DNA from: Nostoc desertorum CM1-VF14
GTDB lineage: Bacteria; Cyanobacteriota; Cyanobacteriia; Cyanobacteriales; Nostocaceae
DNA length: 64,000 bases
Direction: 5' to 3'
Assembly: GCA_019359245.1 (NCBI GenBank)
Contig: JAHHHR010000028.1
Coordinates: 38,463 to 102,462, forward strand
In this document: positions 34,531-42,704 of the stretch, in pieces
Layout of the letters: each line of letters starts with the position of its first letter
How positions within the stretch are numbered: position 1 is the stretch's first letter
The notes under the pieces: model-generated
What the model saw: only the letters and a program-made list of their open reading frames with translations
Database searches by the model: none
What the model was told of the DNA's origin: nothing
Translations under genes and position numbers: made by a program

Positions 34531-34645
34531 TCCATTGCCTACGGAGTTAGCTGACGGGCTAAGACTGGAAGGTGTCTCTCGTAAGATTAGCCCCAAACAT
34601 TGGTTCCTCCGTTCCAAATCCAGCTTTCATGAATTTGAATTAGGC
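34528..34645 (-). promoter_or_regulatory. c-di-AMP (ydaO/yuaA) riboswitch upstream of the universal stress gene
   Basis: The minus strand carries the conserved ydaO/yuaA blocks: ACGGAGGAACCAA, GGGGCTAATC, and CCCGTCAGCTAACTCCGTAG. P1 forms between GCCTA (34644-34640) and TAGGC (34540-34536). CTTCCA and TGGAAG pair and co-vary with the matching arms of the second copy at 38062-38274. ydaO RNAs bind cyclic di-AMP, typically lowering expression when bound. The RNA lies about 190 bp before the universal stress gene. Confidence 0.88.
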
Positions 34646-34674
34646 TACCCACTAAAAAGAATGATAATCTAAAT

Positions 34675-35514
34675 TTACTCGTCTTGGGCAAAATATCGAT
34701 CAAGGAAGTTCAGGGCGTGGTTGCGGAGTTCAAAATATTCTTTTGAGTTTCGCATGGCGGCGCGATCGCGTGGATGCTCAAAAGGAACTTTTAATACCTC
34801 TCCTATATTAGCAGCTGGACCGTTGGTCATCAAGACGATGCGATCGGACATATAGATTGCTTCATCTACGTCGTGGGTAATCATCATCACTGCTTGACGA
34901 TTATTTTCCCAAATATCCAATACCTGCCGTTGCAATTTGCCACGAGTTAGCGCATCTAGTGCCCCAAAAGGTTCATCCATCAGTAACATTTTAGGACGAA
35001 TTGCTAAAGCTCTGGCAATCCCTACTCGTTGTTTCATACCTCCAGAAATTTCATCAGGATATTTGTCAGCCGCCGCCGTCAAGTTTACCATTGCCAAGTG
35101 TTCATTTACAATGCTAATTTTCTCAGCCCGATTAGCATTTTTTAGCACTTCATCCACAGCTAAACGGATATTTTCTCGCACAGTTAACCAAGGTAACAGT
35201 GAATAATTCTGAAATACCATCATCCGTTCGGCTCCTGGCTTATGAATTTCTTTTCCATCTAGCCTTACTGAGCCTGAAGTTGCTTTTTCTAAACCAGCTA
35301 CTATCTTTAGTAGGGTTGATTTTCCACAACCAGAGTGACCAATTACAGAAATATATTCATCTTCACCAATTGTCAGATTAACTCCATCTAAAACAACAAA
35401 ATCATCTTTATCAGGTGTCGGATAAGACTTGACTAAATTTTCAATTTCTAAAAATCCAGGTTTGGGCAGAACTTCGGTCTGGGTATTAATAGGTAATGAA
35501 GTATATTCCATCAT
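34675..35514 (-). CDS. ABC transporter ATP-binding protein (NrtD/CmpD/SsuB type)
   Basis: The roughly 279-residue ATPase belongs to the nitrate/bicarbonate/taurine importer class. Walker A is GHSGCGKSTLLKIVAG, the Q-loop lies in MMVFQNYSLLPWLTVREN, the signature is ISGGMKQRVGIARALAIRPK, Walker B is LLMDEPFGALDALTRG, and the switch histidine is in MITHDVDEAIYMSDR. The ATG at 35512-35514 has GGGAG 6 bp upstream; an in-frame ATG nine codons earlier (35541) is possible. It is last in a leftward operon after the permease and binding protein genes, all behind the c-di-AMP riboswitch at 38062-38274. The substrate is not certain. Confidence 0.9.
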   Translation of the reverse strand: MMEYTSLPINTQTEVLPKPGFLEIENLVKSYPTPDKDDFVVLDGVNLTIGEDEYISVIGHSGCGKSTLLKIVAGLEKATSGSVRLDGKEIHKPGAERMMVFQNYSLLPWLTVRENIRLAVDEVLKNANRAEKISIVNEHLAMVNLTAAADKYPDEISGGMKQRVGIARALAIRPKMLLMDEPFGALDALTRGKLQRQVLDIWENNRQAVMMITHDVDEAIYMSDRIVLMTNGPAANIGEVLKVPFEHPRDRAAMRNSKEYFELRNHALNFLDRYFAQDE

Positions 35515-35564
35515 CAAATGCTCCCGAAATAATTGAGTCATCAGTCAATAGTTGAACTTGGGAT

Positions 35565-37007
35565 TTAAGACATGAAAAAGTTAGTGGGAGCGTTAGCCCT
35601 GATGGCAAAACTATTTAGATAACCCACAGGATCGCTGGGGTCGAAGCCTTTTTTATCTATAAATACTTCTGGTGGTTCGACCTTGTAATCATCCTTGGGG
35701 CACTCAATGCCCATTTCAGATGCTATCTCGCGATATAAATCTGTTCTCCAGCCAACTTCTGCTAGTTTCTCGGCATTTTTGGGGAATTCCTTAATTTGTC
35801 CCCACCGTGCTGCTTGTGTCATCATCCAGATACTTCTGGATCTCCATAAGAATGTGGAGTGTTCCGCAGGCTGTTTGGGAAGGTTGTCAGGAATATCGAA
35901 GAAAATCGTGGTGTCAGCGGCTTTGATGGTGCGGTCTTTGCCGTCAAAGCCGCCATAGTTATAGTTGCCGAGAATTCCCGGACTTGTAAACTTCGCAATT
36001 GGGGCATCTTTCTTTTTAGGTCTAGCACCTGTAAAGGAACGGTCTGTTATCAGTTCGGCGACTTCTTGGCGGTTTTCTACTTTGCTGCAATACTGACAAG
36101 CTTCAATCATCGCCTTGACTAAGGAACGATAGGTTTTAGGATATTTATCGATGAAAGATTCCATCACCCCTAAAAGTCGATCTGGGTGTCCCAACCAGAC
36201 TTCTTTACCTTGTGCAAAGGTAAAGCCAATGTTTTCATTACCTGTTATTGCTCGTGTATTCCAGGGTTCCGCAACCATGTAAGCTTGCATTGCCCCAATC
36301 CGCACGTTTGTTACCATTTGGGGAGGCGGAACGATAATGATGCGAAACTCTTTAAGCGGATCAACACCAGCAGCAGCGGATAAGTAACGGATAAAGTATT
36401 CGTAAATGGAGGAACTTAGAACAACTGCCCAGACTTTGTTTTCTGGCGGTTGCTTGTCAAAGTAGTTTCGGAAATCGCGCCCAAAGGCTTCTAAAGCACC
36501 ATCGCCATGTTGTTCTTGATATTCATACCACGGACGCAGCCCAAAATCCCACATGGCTTTGTTCATCGTCATGGCGTTACCGTGGCGATGGATGGTCATG
36601 GCTGCACACAATGGGGCATGGCGTGCGCCTTCAGCACCAATTCTGGCATTAGTAACTGCACCAGATACCACGGGTGAAGCATCCAGGCGACCAAAAATTA
36701 CACCGTCGCGGGAGGTGGCCCAACTGGCTTCGCGGTTGAGTGTAACGTTCAAACCATACTTGCGGAAGAAGCCTTTTTTCCAGGCGATCGCAAATGGCGC
36801 ACAATCATTAACGGGAACATAACCAACAGTAAGATCGGCTTTTTCTAGGTCGCCGCTTTTAACTACTGGTTGCACAGCTAAAGCTTCTTCGGTCAATCCT
36901 TTGGCTGATCTATCTCCTGAAATCCCACAAGAGGAAAGTGCCATTCCCGCCGTTGTTGCTCCTATTCCCCTGATAATATCTCGTCGAGTCCAGTTAATAT
37001 CACCCAT
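35565..37007 (-). CDS. NrtA/CmpA-like substrate-binding lipoprotein
   Basis: The 480-residue solute-binding protein has a twin-arginine-like start (WTRRDIIRGIGATTAGMALS) ending in a lipobox (ALSSC at about residues 24-28), so it is probably an exported lipoprotein. The mature part follows the NrtA/CmpA plan: VGYVPVNDCAPFAIAWKKGF, then NREASWATSRDGVIFGRLDA, then the conserved region GHPDRLLGVMESFIDKYPKT. NrtA binds nitrate/nitrite and CmpA bicarbonate. Sequence reading alone does not decide between these or another anion. It lies between the permease and ATPase genes, an unusual order, since nrt and cmp operons normally begin with the binding protein. Confidence 0.85.
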   Translation of the reverse strand: MGDINWTRRDIIRGIGATTAGMALSSCGISGDRSAKGLTEEALAVQPVVKSGDLEKADLTVGYVPVNDCAPFAIAWKKGFFRKYGLNVTLNREASWATSRDGVIFGRLDASPVVSGAVTNARIGAEGARHAPLCAAMTIHRHGNAMTMNKAMWDFGLRPWYEYQEQHGDGALEAFGRDFRNYFDKQPPENKVWAVVLSSSIYEYFIRYLSAAAGVDPLKEFRIIIVPPPQMVTNVRIGAMQAYMVAEPWNTRAITGNENIGFTFAQGKEVWLGHPDRLLGVMESFIDKYPKTYRSLVKAMIEACQYCSKVENRQEVAELITDRSFTGARPKKKDAPIAKFTSPGILGNYNYGGFDGKDRTIKAADTTIFFDIPDNLPKQPAEHSTFLWRSRSIWMMTQAARWGQIKEFPKNAEKLAEVGWRTDLYREIASEMGIECPKDDYKVEPPEVFIDKKGFDPSDPVGYLNSFAIRANAPTNFFMS

Positions 37008-37106
37008 TCTTGTAGCTCCGCTGGTGATGAATAGTAAGTAGGCTTATACAGAGGCGCAAACTAAAGTCTCGTTGCGTCTTAGTATTTTAATAGCAGCCAA
37101 ATTTTG

Positions 37107-37958
37107 TTAGTTGGAAGTTTTAGGGCGATGGGTTACTAATTCTTGGATTTTATCCACGGCGAAATCCAGGATTAACCCAGTTACACCAATTATCAACACA
37201 GCTAAAAAGACTGAACTCAGGTTTAAGCGACTCCATTCATCCCAGACAAAGAAGCCGATGCCAACACCGCCTGTGAGCATTTCCACGGCAACGATTACTA
37301 GCCAAGCTATGCCTAAACTAATTCGTAAACCTGTAAAAATATACGGCAAACTTGCAGGCCAAATTATTTTTGTAATCCGCCGCCAACGTGGCATTTCCAG
37401 CACCCGTGCTACATCTAAATAATCTTTGGGAACGCTAGAAACTCCTAAAGCGGTATTAATAATTGTCGGCCATAAAGAAGTAATAAAGATTACAAAAATG
37501 GCTGAAGGATCTGCCAAATTGAAAATTGCCAAGGCGATGGGTAGCCAAGCTAGGGGCGATACAGGTTTAAAAATTTGAATGATCGGATTAAGCGCTAGCA
37601 TTGCTGGTCTAGACATACCAATTAGAAACCCCAGAGGAATCGCTACTATCGCACCCAACAAAAAGCCTATTAATACCCGGCGCAGACTTGCGATCAACAG
37701 CCAACCAATTCCTAAGTTGCCTGGCCCTCGCTGGTAGAAGGGATTTAAAATGTAGTCTAGATTAGCAATTAACGCTTCTGGTGGGGTGGGCATCAATTCA
37801 TGGTTGGCAAGTGCAATAATCCACCACAACACAATTATTCCCAGGAAGCCCAACACAGGTAGAAAGAAGACATCTCTAACGACGACAGGTTTTGCCTTTT
37901 TCCAAGCAGCTTGTCCAGCGATCGCAGCGATCGCGGCCAAATTTAGTTGAAATATCAT
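37107..37958 (-). CDS. NrtB/CmpB-like ABC permease
   Basis: The 283-residue inner-membrane permease has about six helices. The cytoplasmic EAA loop is replaced by the class form DVARVLEMPRWRRITKIIWP, and FKPVSPLAWLPIALAIFNLA is the typical SsuC/NrtB segment. WLVIVAVEMLTGGVGIGFFV is the last conserved block. It leads the operon permease, binding protein, ATPase. GAGG precedes the start at 37958. The riboswitch ends about 100 bp upstream, so this gene is the direct target of c-di-AMP control. Transported substrate: an anion such as nitrate, bicarbonate or a sulfonate. Confidence 0.9.
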   Translation of the reverse strand: MIFQLNLAAIAAIAGQAAWKKAKPVVVRDVFFLPVLGFLGIIVLWWIIALANHELMPTPPEALIANLDYILNPFYQRGPGNLGIGWLLIASLRRVLIGFLLGAIVAIPLGFLIGMSRPAMLALNPIIQIFKPVSPLAWLPIALAIFNLADPSAIFVIFITSLWPTIINTALGVSSVPKDYLDVARVLEMPRWRRITKIIWPASLPYIFTGLRISLGIAWLVIVAVEMLTGGVGIGFFVWDEWSRLNLSSVFLAVLIIGVTGLILDFAVDKIQELVTHRPKTSN

Positions 37959-38061
37959 TTACGACCTCAACAGATTTAAGTGCAGGTACAAAGAATCCGA
38001 GCAGTACCAGCCTTGGACACCGATGAGATCAGAACATTATAAAAATGCCGTCTCTTCAGTC

Positions 38062-38274
38062 TCCTCTCAATGCCTACGAAGTTAGCTGACGGGCTAGGGC
38101 TGAGAGATGCCCTTCTAAAAAAAGTTATGAGTTATAAGTTATGAGTTATAAGTTAAGTATTTAGTAAACTAACTTCCAACTCCTGACTGTCAACTCCTGA
38201 CTTTCTATGAGATACGCCCCACAATTTGGTTCCTCCGCTCCAGCGTTATGCACTGTGACACGCTGGATTAGGCT
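38062..38274 (-). promoter_or_regulatory. c-di-AMP (ydaO/yuaA) riboswitch upstream of the ABC transporter operon, with a loop insertion
   Basis: The minus strand has the ydaO/yuaA core: GCGGAGGAACCAAATT, GGGGCGTATCTC, GGGCATCTCTCAGCCC, and CCCGTCAGCTAACTTCGTAG. P1 pairs GCCTA near 38273 with TAGGC at 38076-38072. A clear hairpin CCAGCG/CGCTGG lies in the 5' part. Between the GGGGCGTATCTC and GGGCATCTC blocks lies a roughly 95-nt insertion (38114-38208), compared with a few bases in the other copy. The insertion is made of ATGAGTTATAAGTT and AACTCCTGACT-type repeats. Core elements are intact, so ligand binding may be preserved. Confidence 0.88.
38114..38208 (-). repeat. Low-complexity repeat insertion inside the riboswitch
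   Basis: It contains two copies each of AGTTATGAGTTATA and AACTCCTGACT-like units. It occupies a peripheral loop position in the riboswitch at 38062-38274. Confidence 0.7.
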
Positions 38275-38656
38275 GACTTACTCTAATGGATACTAAATTA
38301 TGCACAATATAACATCGACGCTCAGTAAAAGCTATCTATCTTATGATAAATATTGTTTACTTGAATACTGAGATCAAGTGCCTCTATTTGCTTTTTGGTA
38401 ATAAACAAAATTTATATTTTTAGTTATGTTGTGAGTAAAGTCTTGCACAGACAGCTAAACAATATAGTCGAGTCAAGCATCAATATTGTTACGTGATTGA
38501 TTAATATTTTTTAATATAATACTAATGCTACTGGTAGCTCTTTATACATAGACAATCAACCAGTAAACAAAATAATATTATAATATATTCCTTTTGGTAG
38601 GTGAACTAAATTATTAATTTTGGTAAAAATCACTCCGCTCGCTAAACTAATTGGAT
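38275..38656. other. AT-rich intergenic region
   Basis: It separates the leftward transporter leader from the rightward kinase gene and should hold both promoters. No gene is recognised. Confidence 0.45.
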
Positions 38657-39889
38657 ATGGAAGTTTATTCATCTATCTTTGTAGCTAAATTTAACAAAAT
38701 GGATTTTAGTCAAGTACTGGCTGAAAAAACGGACACCATCATAGATAAATGGATTACAGCAGTTCGCAAGGATAGACGGATTGAAAGTGCTGATGATTTA
38801 TCTTATACAGCGGTAAAAGATCATATCCCTGATGTCTTACAAGCAATGGTAACAGTGCTTTCAAAATCTCAGGATAATGATATTCAGTCAATAGTTACTG
38901 CTAGTTTCCAACATGGAGCTATTCGAGCTGAACAAGGCTTTGATCCAGCAGAAATTGCCAGAGAATATCATCTGCTGCGAACAGTAATATTTGATGCTCT
39001 ACAAGCAGATTTCTTGAATGGAACACCTGTAGAGATAATTCGTTCCATGCGTTTGGTTGACGCTATCATAGACGAAGCGATCGCTCGGTGTTTCAAGAGT
39101 TATGTTGAGGAGCGGTTGCGAGAATTACACCAGTTGCAGTTATCACTAACACTTCATAATGATCAACTTACGCGTTTAATTAGCGCAAATCAAGAGTATC
39201 TTTCACAACTAGCCCACGAATTGAAACATCCTCTAACTTCGATTATTGGTTACTCTGATCTATTTTTACGCCAACAACGACGAAACACTGAGATAAAAGA
39301 CAACTATATCAATCTAGAACATATTGAGCGCGTGTTACGCAACGGTAGACAGTTACTCCATTTAATCAATGATGTATTAGAACTTTCGCGGCATGATGCA
39401 GGGCAGATAAAACTCCAACTAGCACCCACCGATGTGCGTGAATTAATTAATAATGTATGTGAAATGTTGGAACCTTTAGCTGGTGGGAAAAATTTAAAAG
39501 TCGTAGTAGATTGCGATCGCGCTCCCAAAGAAATAATCACAGATCCTTTTCAATGCCAACAGATTGTTACAAATCTTATTAGTAATGCGATTCGCTACAC
39601 AGAGTCGGGGACTATTATTATAATGTGCCAGGTGTTGGAAAATCAGAGATGGGCGATCACGGTTTCTGACACTGGAATTGGCATTGCACCAGAGAACCAA
39701 GCCCAGATATTTGAAGCTTACTTTCGCGTAAGTGCTAGCGATCGTCCCTATCTCCCTGATAGTACAGGATTGGGGTTAGCGATCGTCTCCCGCTTAGTAA
39801 AACTACTCGAAGGTGAAATTAAGCTAGTCTCTGAGGTAGGCGTTGGTTCTACCTTCACCGTAATTTTGCCCTTACAAATAGAGAGTTGA
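38657..39889 (+). CDS. Sensor histidine kinase with RsbRD-like N-terminal domain
   Basis: The protein is about 410 residues. The N-terminal 150 or so residues (VLAEKTDTIIDKWITAVRKD, then SIVTASFQHGAIRAEQGFDP) form a globin-like RsbR/RsbRD helical domain. HisKA follows with the phospho-accepting His in LAHELKHPLTSIIGYSDLFL. HATPase_c has N box NLISNAIRYTESG, G1 DTGIGIAPENQ and G2 STGLGLAIVSRLV. No membrane segment is present, so it is a soluble sensor. No response regulator lies next to it; it is an orphan. The ATG at 38657 is used; starts at TTG 38651 or ATG 38699 are possible, since no clear ribosome-binding site decides. Confidence 0.88.
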   Translation: MEVYSSIFVAKFNKMDFSQVLAEKTDTIIDKWITAVRKDRRIESADDLSYTAVKDHIPDVLQAMVTVLSKSQDNDIQSIVTASFQHGAIRAEQGFDPAEIAREYHLLRTVIFDALQADFLNGTPVEIIRSMRLVDAIIDEAIARCFKSYVEERLRELHQLQLSLTLHNDQLTRLISANQEYLSQLAHELKHPLTSIIGYSDLFLRQQRRNTEIKDNYINLEHIERVLRNGRQLLHLINDVLELSRHDAGQIKLQLAPTDVRELINNVCEMLEPLAGGKNLKVVVDCDRAPKEIITDPFQCQQIVTNLISNAIRYTESGTIIIMCQVLENQRWAITVSDTGIGIAPENQAQIFEAYFRVSASDRPYLPDSTGLGLAIVSRLVKLLEGEIKLVSEVGVGSTFTVILPLQIES

Positions 39890-39947
39890 TTTCGCGCCAA
39901 GACGTGAAATTATTCTTTGCGCCTTTGCGTGAAATCAAAAAACATTA

Positions 39948-40634
39948 TTACAACAACCCTTGTTTTTTCAACTTATCTAGCGCATCCTCAGCAGCAGCTT
40001 TTTCTGCATCTTTCTTATTCCGTCCCTTACCTTCGCCGTAAAATTTTCCATCTACCAATACTTTTGCTATGAATTCTGGCGCGTGAGAAGGGCCTCCTAT
40101 TTGTTCTGTGAAATATTTAGGGGGATTTGGAGTAACGTTGCGTTGCACCCATTCTTGAAAGCGATTTTTTGAGTCTACATTAGAACGAGATACAACTATA
40201 TGCTTAGGATCTACAGAATCAAATAGGGGTTCTATAATTGCGCGAACTGTTTCAATATTGGAATCATTATCTAAGTAGTAAGCACCAAGTACAGCTTCAA
40301 AGGTGCTACTGAGCAAATTAGGATTTTGGAAGCCTCCGTCTCGAATTGCGCCTTTTCCTAACCGCATTCTAAAGTCTAAACCTACCTCCTCGGCAAACTT
40401 TGCTAATTGTTTCTCATCTACCAGCGCCGAACGCCGTCGGGTTAATTCATCTTCTCCCATTTCTGGGTGACACTTATATAGATATTCGCCACTTAAAAAA
40501 TTCAGCAAAGCATCACCGAGGAATTCTAGGCGTTCATTATGTTCGCCTTCTCCTGGGTTTTCATGGACATAAGAACGGTGTGTAAGCGCATGGCGTAGAA
40601 GTTTCTCATTATGGAATATTAGAATTTTGTGCAT
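39948..40634 (-). CDS. rnc: Ribonuclease III
   Basis: The 228-residue enzyme cleaves double-stranded RNA in rRNA and mRNA processing. The catalytic signature NERLEFLGDALLNFLSGEYL is at about residues 34-53, with the second acidic cluster in SSTFEAVLGAYYLDN (about 110-124). The C-terminal dsRNA-binding domain spans about residues 155-225 (RFQEWVQRN, FIAKVLVDGKFYGEGKGRNK, KDAEKAAAEDALDKL). The domain order and length are standard for full-length RNase III, as distinct from the Mini-III forms also found in cyanobacteria. Cytoplasmic homodimer. It appears monocistronic. Confidence 0.96.
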   Translation of the reverse strand: MHKILIFHNEKLLRHALTHRSYVHENPGEGEHNERLEFLGDALLNFLSGEYLYKCHPEMGEDELTRRRSALVDEKQLAKFAEEVGLDFRMRLGKGAIRDGGFQNPNLLSSTFEAVLGAYYLDNDSNIETVRAIIEPLFDSVDPKHIVVSRSNVDSKNRFQEWVQRNVTPNPPKYFTEQIGGPSHAPEFIAKVLVDGKFYGEGKGRNKKDAEKAAAEDALDKLKKQGLL

Positions 40635-40708
40635 TTTTATCTTGTGTTTTGTTGCGTAAATTGACTGTTGGAAACTTTACGAGTGCTATTGTTTTCAGAC
40701 ATGAAAAA

Positions 40709-40758
40709 ACCGCAGATAGCGGTGTTGCTAAAACCCAGCTTTGACTCAACTGGGTTTT
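40709..40758. terminator. Paired hairpins between rnc and the NYN-domain gene
   Basis: A small ACCGC-AGATA-GCGGT hairpin (40709-40723) is followed by AAAACCCAG (40730-40738) pairing with CTGGGTTTT (40750-40758). The second ends the leftward NYN gene, 12 bp past its stop. Confidence 0.75.
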
Positions 40759-40769
40759 TAAAATCTTTT

Positions 40770-41534
40770 TTAAGCAGCTAATGTCTCTAACTCAACTAAA
40801 AACAATTCCTGACTTTGCTTTTGAACTTTACCATCCCTTACCGCAGCATCAATAAACTGACTAAAGTTTTTAAACTTCTTGCCGTTAGACATAAAGATAG
40901 AGGAACAACCCTGATATCTATGGCAACGCTGACGCATCAATTTATCAATGTATCCAAATCCGGTAGGCTTGCCTTGGCTTAAAGAAGTTTTAGTACATTC
41001 AATTAGACACTCTACAGCCTCATTGTAATTAAGAGGCTCAGTCTTGTAACTAACTAATTGAGACAATTCATCTACAAAGTGAAATTCATCAGCACGCTCT
41101 TTCAGCTTTTGTTTTACATTACCTCGTTGTGCAAAAATTATGACATTTATACCCTTTTCTTGCAGAAATTGAACTGCGTTTACAAAGTCGCCATCTCCTG
41201 ACGCAAGGATAACTATGTCTGGGGATTGATTGTTATACACATCGTCAATTAAATCAGATTTAAGTTGATTATCTGCACTGTTCTTTAAAGAGCAGGTAAC
41301 ATCTTCACATTGAAAACCAATACCTTGGAGATTCCCTTTTGCAGAAGCCTGGTTTTTAAATAGTGAATTATAGTAGACTTTTCTACTAATCAAACTTCCT
41401 TTTGTGATGGCAAAAGCCAGCAATAACCTTGCTTGCTCTTCACTTAAATAAACATTTTGAAAATCGCAATAGATGCCAACCTTTAGTTGCTGCTGGCTTG
41501 TTTGTCTATTGGAAGATTGATTAGCGTGTAGCAT
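40770..41534 (-). CDS. NYN-domain (LabA/DUF88-like) PIN-fold protein
   Basis: The 254-residue protein has a NYN domain (about residues 17-150) with the acidic residues expected for a metal-dependent ribonuclease: GIYCDFQNVYL, QLKSDLIDDVYNNQ and LASGDGDFVNAVQFLQEKGI. The C-terminal 100 residues (SLSQGKPTGFGYIDKLMRQR, SNGKKFKNFSQFIDAAVRDG) look like an OST-HTH/LOTUS-type RNA-binding domain. Together they suggest an RNA-processing or RNA-degrading enzyme; LabA homologues in cyanobacteria act in circadian output. A long, strongly folded region lies just upstream at 41600-41820. Confidence 0.82.
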   Translation of the reverse strand: MLHANQSSNRQTSQQQLKVGIYCDFQNVYLSEEQARLLLAFAITKGSLISRKVYYNSLFKNQASAKGNLQGIGFQCEDVTCSLKNSADNQLKSDLIDDVYNNQSPDIVILASGDGDFVNAVQFLQEKGINVIIFAQRGNVKQKLKERADEFHFVDELSQLVSYKTEPLNYNEAVECLIECTKTSLSQGKPTGFGYIDKLMRQRCHRYQGCSSIFMSNGKKFKNFSQFIDAAVRDGKVQKQSQELFLVELETLAA

Positions 41535-41599
41535 TGGAATGTATCCAGTAAGTATTCTTTGGTGAACTGGACAGCTTCAACAAATTACACATCTAGCAG

Positions 41600-41820
41600 T
41601 AGGAAGGCTTTATACGAGGAATTTGTACTCCAAAAGTACTACCCTGTGATAAAGCTCTCTACCGTTGCTTTCGTTTGGTTCAAGTCTCAGCCGTAGAACT
41701 CCTGGCTTCCTACCAAGTTTCGCGTAATCCTTTCCCCTGAACATTCATCCAAACATCTTGTCTTCCCGTTGAAAGTCTAGTCAATCAGTTGACTTGACAT
41801 TGGGCTAAATATTTAGCCGA
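41600..41820 (-). ncRNA. Strongly structured RNA region of unknown class
   Basis: In 220 bp there are several nested stems. TAGGAAG (41600-41606) pairs with CTTCCTA (41706-41712). Directly inside it, GCTTTAT (41607-41613) pairs with ATAAAGC (41649-41655) around GTACT/AGTAC (41625-41629, 41635-41639). GTCTAGTCAA (41775-41784) pairs with TTGACTTGAC (41789-41798) at 9 of 10. GGCTAAATATTTAGCC (41803-41818) is a perfect palindrome. No reading frame explains it. It may be a 5' leader of the NYN gene, an independent small RNA, or an ORF-less relative of HEARO/omega RNA. The strand is assumed from the neighbouring gene. Confidence 0.55.
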
Positions 41821-42052
41821 AGGGATGACACGAAGCTCGGCAGGAAACTAGGAATTCTGCTGCTGAGACAACACCAAAAACCTGTGCTTTAGAGTGCGGT
41901 TGTTTGTTCTGTCTTATGTACAGAGTTACATGGATGACCCTGGATTGTCAATATACTTATTTATGAAGATTTCGTAAAAGCACTCACCCATATCCATGAA
42001 CTTTAAAAATGCTCTATAATATTTTTTTAAAATATTTTAGCTAATAAATAAT
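41821..42052. other. Intergenic spacer
   Basis: Together with 41535-41599 this flanks the structured region. No gene is recognised. It may contain the promoter of the NYN transcript. Confidence 0.4.
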
Positions 42053-42661
42053 TTACGATTTACTTTGAGCGATCGCACCATACAAAATACCTAAAATTCT
42101 CTTAATATCCTTAATATAATATTCACTCAAATCAATCGAAACTACATTGCCTTCAAGCTTGAGAAATTGCCAGATAGTACCGATAGTCACAGCACCATAT
42201 ATAACTTTAATTTTATTTCCACCTCTCTCGTTAAATAACTGAGCCGCTACCATTTCGGCAATACACTGGGCTAAACCAGACCTCAAATTCTCATTTTTAC
42301 TTTCTACTAAGACAATCACCGGACTGCGTACAAGCAACTGCTCCGAAGAAAGACTCAAAATAAAATCACAAAAGCCGTTTAATCCTCGCTGACTATCAAC
42401 AGTAAAATCCACGCCAGAAAAAAAGCTTATTTCATAATTAAATTTGCGTCTAATTTCTAATAAAATTGGACTTATTATCATTTCACTTCGAGCTTTTTCT
42501 GAACTTATCGCTACTGCTAAATCAACATTTTCCCTAAGAATAGTAGATAATAAATCACTACATTCTTGCTCCTGCACATTTGCGAATAGTCCAGATGACT
42601 CGTGGATAACTAACCCAAAAGAATCAATAACTTCAATAAGTTTAAAATCACTATAAGCCAT
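42053..42661 (-). CDS. PD-(D/E)XK nuclease-like protein
   Basis: The 202-residue protein is of a type frequent in filamentous cyanobacteria. The visible core is GLNGFCDFILSLS (candidate Asp) and VIVLVESKNENLRSGLAQCI (E-x-K), followed by a helix AEMVAAQLFNERG, as in PD-(D/E)XK folds. An N-terminal part (ISSEKARSEMIISPILLEIR) often precedes this fold in the family. No DNA-binding domain or methylase partner is near. The function is unknown; activity is inferred from the fold. Confidence 0.65.
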   Translation of the reverse strand: MAYSDFKLIEVIDSFGLVIHESSGLFANVQEQECSDLLSTILRENVDLAVAISSEKARSEMIISPILLEIRRKFNYEISFFSGVDFTVDSQRGLNGFCDFILSLSSEQLLVRSPVIVLVESKNENLRSGLAQCIAEMVAAQLFNERGGNKIKVIYGAVTIGTIWQFLKLEGNVVSIDLSEYYIKDIKRILGILYGAIAQSKS

Positions 42662-42704
42662 AAAACTTACTCCTTAGCCTTATGACTAAATCGTATAACA
42701 AAGT

